Below, in pieces: positions 1 through 6,513 of a stretch of DNA of 51,007 bases. The stretch is from the NCBI GenBank assembly GCA_043798445.1, contig JAZDOQ010000019.1, forward strand, positions 1-51,007, read 5' to 3'. Numbering within the stretch: position 1 is the first letter of the stretch; each line of letters begins with the position of its first letter. The translations under genes were made by a program, and so were the position numbers. Below the pieces are notes generated by a model, which saw only the letters and a program-made list of their open reading frames with translations, ran no database searches and was not told the DNA's origin. The DNA comes from CAIJMI01 sp043798445 (GTDB lineage Bacteria; Patescibacteriota; Microgenomatia; UBA10105; UBA927).

Positions 1-271
1 GTGTGAGCGTTCGATTCTTGAGGGGAGTTCTCTCTAGTACGAGAGGACCGAGAGGAACAGATCCCTGGTTTGCCTGTTGTCACCCTGAGAGGTGGCACCG
101 CAGGGTAGCTAGATCTGGAAGGGATAAGTGCTGAAAGCATCTCAAGCACCAAGCCCACCCCAAGATGAAGAATCGTTGAAGATCCGTTGTAGATGACAAC
201 GTTGATAGGCGAGGAGTGTACATGCTGTAAGGCATTTAGCTTACTCGTACTAATTGATCGAATGTTGTGGA
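1..271 (+). rRNA. rrl: 23S ribosomal RNA, 3' end (partial)
   Basis: The first 270 bases are the 3' part of large-subunit rRNA. The sarcin-ricin loop (AGTACGAGAGGACC) is at about 38-51, and the usual domain VI sequence follows, ending near TACTAATTGATCG. The 5' part lies outside the window. No intron or insertion is visible in this stretch. The exact 3' end is estimated, because the partner strand of the terminal helix is not in the window. Confidence 0.97.
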
Positions 272-290
272 GAACAAAGGAATTTGTTCT
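271..290 (+). other. Hairpin in the 23S-5S spacer
   Basis: AGAACAAA (271-278) and TTTGTTCT (283-290) form a perfect 8-bp stem closed by a GGAA tetraloop, directly after the mature 23S end. A spacer hairpin here is a plausible processing signal for the rRNA precursor. That role is inferred; only the stem is seen. Confidence 0.5.
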
Positions 291-397
291 ATCCCAAACG
301 AATATGAAAACGAAGAGGGAAATGTGATACATTACCCCTTATGTGTAATTACTCGAAGGTATTTGCAATTTAACAAAAAAACAAAAGTAAACGAGAA

Positions 398-548
398 CCG
401 CTTTAGAGTTCTCCAGTTTTTTGAGCGACGTGGCACCACCCGATCCCATCCCGAACTCGGAAGTGAAACGCGTCAGCGCTGACAATACTTGGTCCGCGAG
501 GTCCTGGGAAGATAAGTCAAAGCTGGGGAACTGTGGAGCGGTTTTTTT
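398..548 (+). terminator. Extended 5S stalk ending in an intrinsic terminator
   Basis: Bases 398-420 pair with 519-541 as a 23-position helix with a single mismatch (406/533) and a few G-U pairs. The 5S body is the loop. Seven T residues follow at 542-548. The precursor stalk of 5S therefore doubles as the terminator stem of the rRNA operon. Confidence 0.75.
410..529 (+). rRNA. rrf: 5S ribosomal RNA
   Basis: The central 5S signature CCATCCCGAACTCGGAAGTGAAAC starts at 446 (about position 37 of a standard 5S). Terminal helix I is formed by 411-420 with 519-528. Order and strand (23S then 5S) are normal. The ends are set by alignment to the usual 5S numbering and may be off by a few bases, because helix I continues without a break into flanking sequence. 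Confidence 0.93.
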
Positions 549-557
549 GTGGGAAAA

Positions 558-566
558 TGCTATACT
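558..566 (+). promoter_or_regulatory. Extended -10 element for the nucleotidyltransferase gene
   Basis: TGCTATACT (558-566) is an extended -10. The ATG at 573 follows after 6 nt, so the transcript would begin at or next to the start codon. The element touches the T-run of the rRNA terminator. No clear -35 is seen. Confidence 0.55.
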
Positions 567-572
567 TTTTGT

Positions 573-1205
573 ATGTCTAGACTTCAAATTCACCCACTCA
601 CGCATACACAACAAGTAAAAGTTGATCGTGATCTCCAATATATTAATTTTTTAACTAATTACGGAAAAAAACACGGTATACGTGTAATTGTTTCCGGTGG
701 GTACGCAACCGATGCGAATTTTGGTGTTATTACAAGATATCACGAAGATATTGATATACAGCTTTATAGCAAAAATACGAATGGATTCGATGAAATCGCT
801 GCAAGTTTTTATGAGTTAGGAAAGAAGGAAGCCTTTTATGTAGATATTCCCATTATTGATAAAGGAATATTTGAGTTTTACCATGAATTTGATGTAAAAA
901 AAGATGATTTTCATGCAGTGTTTTATTATCTTCCTGTTAAGACAGATCCATTTGCAGAGGAGAAAATTATTTTAAAAAAAGATGGATCACATAGTCCGTC
1001 GCATCGATATGAAACAGTGCAAGGGAAAATGGGATATGAAATAGCGGCCCCACTTCCAGAACTTGTGGATAAAATATATAAACGTGAATATCGGGGAGAT
1101 CCAAAATTAGAAAAACATGAACAGGATATTTTTAATTTACGTACGATAACTCATGAAAAAGACGTGGAAAATCGTCTCAAGACTTTGTTAACTCCCCATA
1201 TCTAG
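573..1205 (+). CDS. Nucleotidyltransferase-fold protein (aminoglycoside adenylyltransferase-like)
   Basis: This 210-aa protein has the motif GGYATD (residues 42-47) followed by TRYHEDID (54-61). The arrangement GG(Y/W)A-D...TR-HEDID is the metal- and nucleotide-binding core of ANT(2'')/LinA-type nucleotidyltransferases, in which the Asp pair binds Mg2+. The family transfers NMP to small molecules, but many chromosomal members have no proven substrate, so drug resistance should not be assumed. The C-terminal half has a conserved-looking helical segment (ELVDKIYKREYRGDPKLEKHE). An upstream in-frame ATG exists at 549, but it overlaps the -10 element; 573 is preferred because it lies 6 nt after TATACT and no ribosome site is present. 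It stands alone between the rRNA operon and the S1 gene. Fold assignment is fairly sure; the reaction is not. Confidence 0.75.
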   Translation: MSRLQIHPLTHTQQVKVDRDLQYINFLTNYGKKHGIRVIVSGGYATDANFGVITRYHEDIDIQLYSKNTNGFDEIAASFYELGKKEAFYVDIPIIDKGIFEFYHEFDVKKDDFHAVFYYLPVKTDPFAEEKIILKKDGSHSPSHRYETVQGKMGYEIAAPLPELVDKIYKREYRGDPKLEKHEQDIFNLRTITHEKDVENRLKTLLTPHI

Positions 1206-1225
1206 TCAAATAGCCTTTATTCCTG

Positions 1226-1289
1226 TATAATACGCTCTAGAACGAAGAAAATTCGTTTTTTGTTCGTTCTAAATCCAAAAGAAAGGCGG
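1226..1289 (+). promoter_or_regulatory. Promoter, two alternative leader hairpins and ribosome site of the S1 gene
   Basis: A perfect TATAAT lies at 1226-1231, preceded by TG. In the leader, TAGAACGAA (1238-1246) pairs perfectly with TTCGTTCTA (1263-1271). AACGAA (1241-1246) can instead pair with TTCGTT (1252-1257), leaving a T-run just after. The two stems exclude each other. AGGCGG at 1284-1289 is a ribosome site about 12 nt before the ATG, unlike most genes in this window. Confidence 0.55.
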
Positions 1290-1301
1290 ATATATAAATA
1301 A

Positions 1302-2483
1302 ATGGCACCAAAGAAAAAGTTAGATAAACAACCTTCAATTGTCGCGGAGGAAAAAGCGACGTCCAAAAAAGAGGAGGTAACACCTCAAGCTCCCAAGAAA
1401 ATAACAGCAACAACGATGGCAGAACTTCTTGCTCAAACGGGATATTCCCTTAAGGGATTAAAAAAAGGAGATGTGGTTGAGGGAGTGGTTACGAGAGTTA
1501 CTCCAAAAGAAGTAACGATTGAGATCGGCGGAAAAACAGAAGGCGTGGTCATTGATCGCGAACTTGAAAGCTATCGTGATACCATTTTAGCCTTGAAAAT
1601 CGGTGATAAAGTGACGGCACTTGTTATCGTTGCAGAAAACGATCGGGGACAATCAGTGCTTTCCCTTCGAAAAAGCATTTTTGAAAAACAATGGAATGGC
1701 CTTATTGAACACCAGAAAAATGGAGAACCAATGGAAGTACTCCTTAAAGAATTGGTTCGTGGAGGTATGCTTGTTGATTGTGGTGGACTCCGGGGATATA
1801 TTCCTCAGTCACAATTTGATAGTGCAACGAGTAAACAACTGGATAAGATGGTTGGACGGCGTATAACAGCAAAAGTGATGGAAGTTGATCAGGCATCCAA
1901 TCGGTTGATTTTTTCACAACGGGCGATGACCGAAGAAGCAAATCTTTCCAAACAGAAAGAACTCCTTGAGCTTATCAAAGTAGGAGATACGGTTGAGGCA
2001 AAAATAACCGGTGTTGTTCCATTCGGAGCTTTTGCGAAATTTGCTGTTTCAAAAGACAATGAATCACATGATATTGAAGGATTAATCCATATTTCCGAAA
2101 TTGCGTGGGAAAAAGTGGAAGATCCAGGTCAATACATAAAAACAAATGATACTGTCAAGGTAAAAATCATCGGTATTGATGAAAAAACCGGAAAGATGAC
2201 GTTGTCACTGAAGCAATTATTGCCAGATCCATGGGAACATGTCCTTGATATGTTCGAAAAAGATACACAAGTTAAAGGTGTGGTATCACGTGTATCTCCT
2301 TATGGAGTGTTCATCAATTTGTCTCCCGGTATTGATGGTTTAATTCATATCAGTAAAATCTCTCCTGGTGAAGAGCCAAAAGTAGGAGATGAGATTACCG
2401 TCAACATTGAAGACATCCAACCTGACAAGCGGAAGATCAGCTTGTCGATAACCTTGACCGAAAAACCAATCGGGTATCGGTAA
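1302..2483 (+). CDS. rpsA: Ribosomal protein S1 homologue (four S1 domains)
   Basis: This 393-aa protein has a Lys/Glu-rich N-terminal tail (residues 1-50) and four S1 RNA-binding OB folds at roughly 55-126, 139-207, 227-307 and 320-385. Typical S1 strings are EGLIHISEIAWE in repeat 3 and DGLIHISKIS in repeat 4. S1 helps mRNA bind the 30S subunit. Four-domain forms are usual in Gram-positive-like lineages, against six in enterobacteria. Repeats 1 and 2 are more divergent, as expected for the ribosome-anchoring pair. The start at 1302 is supported by AGGCGG upstream. The 70-nt structured leader invites comparison with S1 autoregulation in other bacteria. radA follows 41 bp downstream, with its own -10 element. 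Some S1-domain proteins are not ribosomal, so the symbol is given with slight reserve. Confidence 0.88.
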   Translation: MAPKKKLDKQPSIVAEEKATSKKEEVTPQAPKKITATTMAELLAQTGYSLKGLKKGDVVEGVVTRVTPKEVTIEIGGKTEGVVIDRELESYRDTILALKIGDKVTALVIVAENDRGQSVLSLRKSIFEKQWNGLIEHQKNGEPMEVLLKELVRGGMLVDCGGLRGYIPQSQFDSATSKQLDKMVGRRITAKVMEVDQASNRLIFSQRAMTEEANLSKQKELLELIKVGDTVEAKITGVVPFGAFAKFAVSKDNESHDIEGLIHISEIAWEKVEDPGQYIKTNDTVKVKIIGIDEKTGKMTLSLKQLLPDPWEHVLDMFEKDTQVKGVVSRVSPYGVFINLSPGIDGLIHISKISPGEEPKVGDEITVNIEDIQPDKRKISLSITLTEKPIGYR

Positions 2484-2505
2484 CGAATAATCTTCACATT
2501 GGTTG

Positions 2506-2514
2506 TGATACAAT
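2506..2514 (+). promoter_or_regulatory. Extended -10 element of radA
   Basis: TGATACAAT (2506-2514) matches TGnTAnnnT. An in-frame ATG at 2513 overlaps this element and cannot be the start of a transcript made from it. The next ATG, 2525, lies 10 nt downstream. Confidence 0.5.
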
Positions 2515-2524
2515 GCTTTTTGCC

Positions 2525-3829
2525 ATGAAGCAACGTTCCTCATATGTCTGTCAACAATGCAGTGCAGAGTTTCCCCAGTGGTACGGAAAATGTCCAAGTT
2601 GTGGTGAGTGGAATACGCTCGTTGAAACAGTGAAAGAAAGTGAAACTGCTTCTCATGCTTCAAAACGATTTGTTAGTCAATCAACACCACAAAAATTATC
2701 AGAGGTAAAACACATTGAGAAAAACAGACTTAAATGCGGACTTGCGGAATTTGACCGCGTGATGGGTGGAGGAATTGTTCCGGGATCCGTAACGCTTCTT
2801 GCCGGAGATCCAGGTATTGGCAAATCAACGCTTCTTCTTCATGTGTTGTCGCCAATAGGGGGCATGTATATTTCAGGTGAAGAATCAGGAGAACAAATAA
2901 AATTACGGGCAAAACGTATGGGAATAGACGGGGAAAACATCATGGTATTTTCAGAAACGGTGTTAGAGGGCATTACAGAGGCTCTAATAAAAAAAAATCC
3001 TCAAGGACTTGTTATTGTTGACTCTATTCAAACAATCTCTTCCAATAACCTAGATGGTATGGCAGGATCTGTTGGACAGATTCGTTATTGTGCAGAAGAA
3101 CTTGTCACGTTTGCGAAATCTCGTGGTGTTCCTATCCTCATCATTGGCCACGTTACCAAAGAAGGGGAGATTGCAGGACCGAAAGTTTTAGAACATATGG
3201 TCGATACAGTGTTGTATCTTGAGGGAGAGCGGTACGCGGACGCAAGAATTCTGCGGACACTCAAAAATAGGTTTGGACCTGTTGAAGAAGTGGGAATTTT
3301 CGAAATGAAGGAGAATGGACTAAAAGAGATAGATAATCCTTCTGAGATATTCCTGCAGGATAGAGTAAAGAATGTACCCGGTTCTGTGATAACCGTTATT
3401 ATGGAAGGAACACGACCACTTCTCGTTGAAATTCAAGCATTAGTTGTTCCTAGTCAGATTCCTATACCCCGTAGGGTGGCAAACGGGTTTGATTACAATA
3501 AGCTGCAACTGTTAACTGCAATATTGCAGAAGCGATTAGGACTTCCCCTTGGTACGTCAGATGTATTTATTAATGTAAACGGAGGATTAAAGCTTACAGA
3601 ACCAGCTGCAGATTTGGCTGTAGCGCTTGCAATTATTAGTTCATATAAAAATATATCTATTGATTCGAAAACCATTGTTTTCGGAGAAGTTGGGTTATTA
3701 GGAGAGATTCGCAGAGTTGGGCAAGAAGAACGGCGAATGAAAGAGGCAAAACGATTAGGATTTGTCACTTCGCTATATCGAGGCACTTGTACAAGTCTAA
3801 TAAATATTACGAAAATGGTAGGTAAATAA
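2525..3829 (+). CDS. radA: DNA repair protein RadA (Sms)
   Basis: This 434-aa protein shows the full RadA layout: an N-terminal C4 zinc finger (C9, C12, C23, C26), a RecA-type ATPase with Walker A GDPGIGKST (94-102), the RadA-specific KNRFG motif (247-251), and a C-terminal Lon-protease-like domain without the proteolytic dyad role. RadA is a hexameric helicase-like ATPase that extends D-loops during recombination and helps process stalled forks in the cytoplasm. The start at 2525 gives MKQRSSYVC, with the zinc finger at the usual distance from the N-terminus; the ATG at 2513 would sit inside the -10. Length is close to the usual 450 aa. It ends 1 bp from the stop of the converging gene at 3831, with no room for a terminator. 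Confidence 0.95.
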   Translation: MKQRSSYVCQQCSAEFPQWYGKCPSCGEWNTLVETVKESETASHASKRFVSQSTPQKLSEVKHIEKNRLKCGLAEFDRVMGGGIVPGSVTLLAGDPGIGKSTLLLHVLSPIGGMYISGEESGEQIKLRAKRMGIDGENIMVFSETVLEGITEALIKKNPQGLVIVDSIQTISSNNLDGMAGSVGQIRYCAEELVTFAKSRGVPILIIGHVTKEGEIAGPKVLEHMVDTVLYLEGERYADARILRTLKNRFGPVEEVGIFEMKENGLKEIDNPSEIFLQDRVKNVPGSVITVIMEGTRPLLVEIQALVVPSQIPIPRRVANGFDYNKLQLLTAILQKRLGLPLGTSDVFINVNGGLKLTEPAADLAVALAIISSYKNISIDSKTIVFGEVGLLGEIRRVGQEERRMKEAKRLGFVTSLYRGTCTSLINITKMVGK

Positions 3830-3830
3830 T

Positions 3831-4643
3831 TTACGGAAGGCTTCTTATATGCTCGTCAAATCGTTCAAGTTGTCTTTTCGTTTGTTCATCAAACAGGTTT
3901 AAATCAATAATTTTTTTTGCATATTTTGCAAGCTCTCTGGTAAAAGGAACGCCAATCAGCCCAATTTTTTGAAGGAATCCTCGCGGAGTATTTACTGGAT
4001 GATCTTCATCCCTATCTCTTTGTAGGAAGTCTGGAGTAATGGTAAGAATGTGTTGTTTTGCCTCCTCGGTAATTCGTGGGATTTCATAGGTTTGATTAAC
4101 ATAATCGAGTTTTGCATCGTTATCAAATACCGAATGGAGGGTAATAAGGGGTTTGTTTTTATCATATCCGTGTTGTGAATATATTGTCTGAATAGCTATT
4201 GCTCGTAATTTTTCAGATTTTTCCCCACGGTATTTTTTCAATGGTTCAACGATGTTTCCAAACATTGCATTTAACCAAACAAGGACATCAGGAGTGCATG
4301 TTTGCTGATTTAGTGCTGAAAACACATTTGATTTGAGCGCATCAGGCAGAGCATTAATTGTTTCGATTGCGTGAGCCCCGATAGGGTGGAGTATATCGAA
4401 TACGTCTTCTGGAGTGCCAGCAACATCAGCAAGATTTGGTATGAGTCCGGATCTATCAACCTGTCTTGTTATCTGGGTAGCTATATAGGATTCATCATGC
4501 AAATGAGATGTTCGTTCAATGTCCTGACATGCATTTTTTGTTATTCCTCCAGGAAGAGAGCTAATGAGCTGTTCAACAAAAGGAACTTTTTCTGTGCGGA
4601 AAACCACCAGGTCTTTGGGGGTAATTACTTCTTGTCTATTCAT
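3831..4643 (-). CDS. Hypothetical protein, soluble, unrecognised
   Basis: This 270-aa protein is not recognised. It has no signal peptide or membrane segment, is mostly helical in appearance, and is rich in charged residues near the end (DEHIRSLP at the C-terminus). A recurrent feature is His/Asp/Glu-rich text such as TSHLHDESYIATQITRQVD, but no known catalytic motif is clear. The longest reading frame starts at 4664, but there codons 2-4 spell the sequence TGCTATACT, an extended -10 element. The start is therefore placed at the next ATG, 4643, 9 nt after that element. It converges on radA and diverges from the PIN-TRAM gene. That it is a real gene follows from its uninterrupted length and its promoter; function is unknown. 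Confidence 0.7.
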   Translation of the reverse strand: MNRQEVITPKDLVVFRTEKVPFVEQLISSLPGGITKNACQDIERTSHLHDESYIATQITRQVDRSGLIPNLADVAGTPEDVFDILHPIGAHAIETINALPDALKSNVFSALNQQTCTPDVLVWLNAMFGNIVEPLKKYRGEKSEKLRAIAIQTIYSQHGYDKNKPLITLHSVFDNDAKLDYVNQTYEIPRITEEAKQHILTITPDFLQRDRDEDHPVNTPRGFLQKIGLIGVPFTRELAKYAKKIIDLNLFDEQTKRQLERFDEHIRSLP

Positions 4644-4652
4644 GTGGGGAGG

Positions 4653-4661
4653 AGTATAGCA
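4653..4661 (-). promoter_or_regulatory. Extended -10 element of the 3831-4643 gene
   Basis: Read on the minus strand this is TGCTATACT, identical to the element before the gene at 573. It lies 9 nt before the ATG at 4643 and decides that start. Confidence 0.55.
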
Positions 4662-4774
4662 CAAAGAGGCAAAAATACAAGAATAGTATTGAGTATAAAC
4701 GTTAACCTATATACGATTTTTGTCTCGTCTAAACAATATATATAGCTGTTATTCAGAAATAGTACTTATCCCTA

Positions 4775-4783
4775 TGATACAAT
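4775..4783 (+). promoter_or_regulatory. Extended -10 element of the PIN-TRAM gene
   Basis: TGATACAAT (4775-4783), identical to the radA element, lies 7 nt before the ATG at 4791. An ATG at 4782 overlaps the hexamer and is rejected as start. Confidence 0.55.
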
Positions 4784-4790
4784 GAGTACG

Positions 4791-5606
4791 ATGAAAAAAG
4801 AACTTATTCCCCCTGCCAGCACGACGCGTGGTGGCAAAAAGCAACAGGTCATAGTAGCTTCAAAGCAAGTGGTTTCTACGCCTGCGTTTACCCGAGACCT
4901 TGCGAAAGAGATTGTCCGAAATTTAACAGCATTCGGCAAACTCACCGCCAGGCCATTTCAGCGACGTCCCGGAGCAATAAAAAAGAAGGCAGTTGCTCCT
5001 ACAGGGGAATATCCAGTGATAGTAGATACGAGCGTCCTCATTGATGGACGGATCCTGCCGATCGTCAACAGCGGGTTTTTTGTGGCTACCTTGCTCATCC
5101 CTCAGTTTGTCCTTGCGGAGATCCAGCATATTGCAGATAGCGCAGATATGATCAGGCGATCCAAAGGGAGACGGGGACTTGACGTTGTGAATGCCATAAA
5201 AAATCAGCGTGTAAATCCTGGAGTAAAAGCAAAAATCGTTGCTGATGATGCCACTAATATAAAGGAAGTGGATCTTAAGCTTGTGTATTTTGCAAAACTT
5301 TGGAAAACACGACTCTTAACCGTAGATTTTAATCTTGCACAAGTTGCCCGTGCGCAAGGGGTGAAAGTACTAAATGTGAATGATTTGGCGCAAGCACTGA
5401 AAGTTTCTCTGATTTCAGGAGAAGAATTAACAGTAAAAATTACCCATCAAGGAAAAGAACGGAATCAAGGTGTTGGATATTTACCAGATGGGACCATGGT
5501 AGTTGTTGAAGATACTAAAGATAGAGTGGGGCAGGATGTTGTCGCTATTATTACAAAAGTCCATCAAACTCCCGCAGGACAGTTATTCTTCGGAAGATTG
5601 AAGTAA
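4791..5606 (+). CDS. PIN-TRAM domain protein (YacL/PilT N-terminus family, soluble form)
   Basis: This 271-aa protein has a PIN nuclease domain (about 74-195) opening with VIVDTSVLIDGRI. The acidic residues expected for PIN metal binding are visible (D79, the Glu in LAEIQHIAD, and the Asp of TRLLTVDFNLAQVA). A TRAM RNA-binding domain follows (about 205-271). Bacterial YacL proteins have the same PIN-TRAM pair but carry four N-terminal transmembrane helices. Here they are replaced by about 70 residues of basic, probably disordered sequence, so this copy should be cytoplasmic. RNA cleavage or binding is the expected activity; no substrate can be named. The start at 4791 is chosen because the ATG at 4782 overlaps the -10 element. 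Confidence 0.85.
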   Translation: MKKELIPPASTTRGGKKQQVIVASKQVVSTPAFTRDLAKEIVRNLTAFGKLTARPFQRRPGAIKKKAVAPTGEYPVIVDTSVLIDGRILPIVNSGFFVATLLIPQFVLAEIQHIADSADMIRRSKGRRGLDVVNAIKNQRVNPGVKAKIVADDATNIKEVDLKLVYFAKLWKTRLLTVDFNLAQVARAQGVKVLNVNDLAQALKVSLISGEELTVKITHQGKERNQGVGYLPDGTMVVVEDTKDRVGQDVVAIITKVHQTPAGQLFFGRLK

Positions 5607-5702
5607 TCTCATTATCCGTCTTTTTTCGTGCTCACGCGTTGCGCTTCGCTTACATGATTGCGCGCGAAAAAAGAGGATTCTGAGATTACCGTAATAATCT
5701 CA
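5605..5702. repeat. Nested inverted repeat after the PIN-TRAM gene
   Basis: Outer arms AATCTCA (5605-5611) and TGAGATT (5681-5687) enclose inner arms TCTTTTTTCG (5619-5628) and CGAAAAAAGA (5665-5674). A third AATCTCA is at 5696-5702. The loop contains GC-rich words (GCGCTTCGC, GCGCGCG). No T-run follows the plus-strand stem, so it is a poor standard terminator and looks more like a mobile or REP-like hairpin. Confidence 0.5.
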
Positions 5703-5706
5703 CAAG

Positions 5707-5715
5707 TTATCCACA
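5707..5715 (+). promoter_or_regulatory. Perfect DnaA-box sequence (single)
   Basis: TTATCCACA matches the classic DnaA box exactly and sits in an AT-rich gap about 90 bp before the 71-aa gene. Only one box was noticed, so it is not called an origin. Confidence 0.3.
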
Positions 5716-5806
5716 AAGAATTCATAAAAATAGTATAGCGCGTATAAACGTGCTCTATAAACATAAAATAACTATAAGACTATGATTTTTATCAAGATAT
5801 TTTCCT

Positions 5807-6022
5807 ATGGGACTTGACAAGGGGGTAAAAAAGGTTTTGAATAAGATTATGTCAGTAACACTACTGCTTAAGCAGATGGGTTTGGGAAGTATTATGAGAG
5901 ACAGTTCAAAAGCTCGAGTGTCTCCTATGGTGAAAGAACGTCAGCGCTTTGAAACTGAAGTGCGACGACAGTTTATTGAGCTTAAGAGAAAAGGGATTAG
6001 TATTCCTGTGTTTACACTGTAA
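5807..6022 (+). CDS. Small basic protein, unrecognised
   Basis: This 71-aa, Lys/Arg-rich protein has an amphipathic first half (VKKVLNKIMSVTLLLKQMG) and a charged second half with KERQRFETEVRRQFIELKRKG. It has no clear signal peptide, although the first half could lie on a membrane. I do not recognise a family. It is probably real: it stands alone on its strand, has an AT-rich upstream region with TATA-like hexamers, and is followed 29 bp later by a strong intrinsic terminator. The start is uncertain; an in-frame ATG at 5849 would give 57 aa. No ribosome site is obvious at either. Confidence 0.5.
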   Translation: MGLDKGVKKVLNKIMSVTLLLKQMGLGSIMRDSSKARVSPMVKERQRFETEVRRQFIELKRKGISIPVFTL

Positions 6023-6051
6023 AAATTAAACGTAACTAGCAGATTTGGGGG

Positions 6052-6078
6052 AAAAGACCACCGAGAGGTGGTCTTTTT
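6052..6078 (+). terminator. Intrinsic terminator
   Basis: AAAAGACCACC (6052-6062), loop GAGA, GGTGGTCTTTTT (6067-6078): an 11-bp perfect stem running into a T-run, 29 bp after the 71-aa gene. A 14-nt box, CTAGCAGATTTGGG (6036-6049), lies just before it and recurs at 6189. Confidence 0.85.
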
Positions 6079-6094
6079 GTTGAGTTGAAATTTG

Positions 6095-6139
6095 AATTAC
6101 ATTATCCCGCGGAGCGGGATATGGGTAATTAAGTTTTTT
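6095..6139 (+). terminator. Second hairpin with T-run
   Basis: AATTAC (6095-6100) pairs with GTAATT (6125-6130), and ATCCCGC (6104-6110) with GCGGGAT (6114-6120) around a GGA loop. Six T residues follow at 6134-6139. It could be a terminator for a short RNA or a REP-like hairpin. Confidence 0.5.
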
Positions 6140-6171
6140 CTCGAAGAATCAAAAAAACAAGTTTCCCATTA

Positions 6172-6253
6172 AAAAAGCATCACTACCGCTAGCAGATTTG
6201 GGTTTGGGTCCCGCCTTTCGGTGGGATTAGTGCTACGAATAGTAATGCTTTTT
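6172..6253 (+). ncRNA. Candidate structured RNA with long closing stem
   Basis: AAAAAGCATCACTA (6172-6185) pairs with TAGTAATGCTTTTT (6240-6253) with one mismatch, ending in a T-run. Inside are the 14-nt box CTAGCAGATTTGGG (6189-6202), which also occurs at 6036-6049, and a 7-bp hairpin TCCCGCC/GGTGGGA (6209-6226). No open frame fits. This is either a small RNA with its own terminator or an elaborate terminator; the repeated box argues for a conserved element. Confidence 0.4.
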
Positions 6254-6513
6254 CTTTTGGATATTGCGGTAAAGCAATATCTTATACCGCAGAATAACGA
6301 ATCATAGTAATTGTTGTCAAATTTTTTTTTGAAGCTAGATTATTTCACGCGGATTGTTGTATTGCTAAATTTCATGAAGAGTGATATGAATTATTCTTTG
6401 CTTAATGGGAAGTTGATTGCCTGCCCAACAATCAACCCCCCATAAAAAAAAGAAAAATCTTATAGTTTGCAGATTGTAACGCGGGGACAATGAGTTGTCA
6501 ATTAGGAGACGCC
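6254..6513. other. Gene-free stretch with two hairpins
   Basis: I see no gene here. ATATTGC/GCAATAT (6261-6280) and TGCGGTA/TACCGCA (6265-6291) are overlapping inverted repeats that cannot form together. GTTGATTG (6412-6419) and CAATCAAC (6429-6436) form a perfect 8-bp stem. The rest is AT-rich with homopolymer runs. Confidence 0.5.

Noticed and set aside
267..638. Short frames over the 23S-5S spacer and 5S gene
   Set aside because: They overlap rRNA and have no coding features.
5700..5806. Replication origin
   Set aside because: Only one DnaA box was found and no dnaA, dnaN or gyrB gene is nearby.
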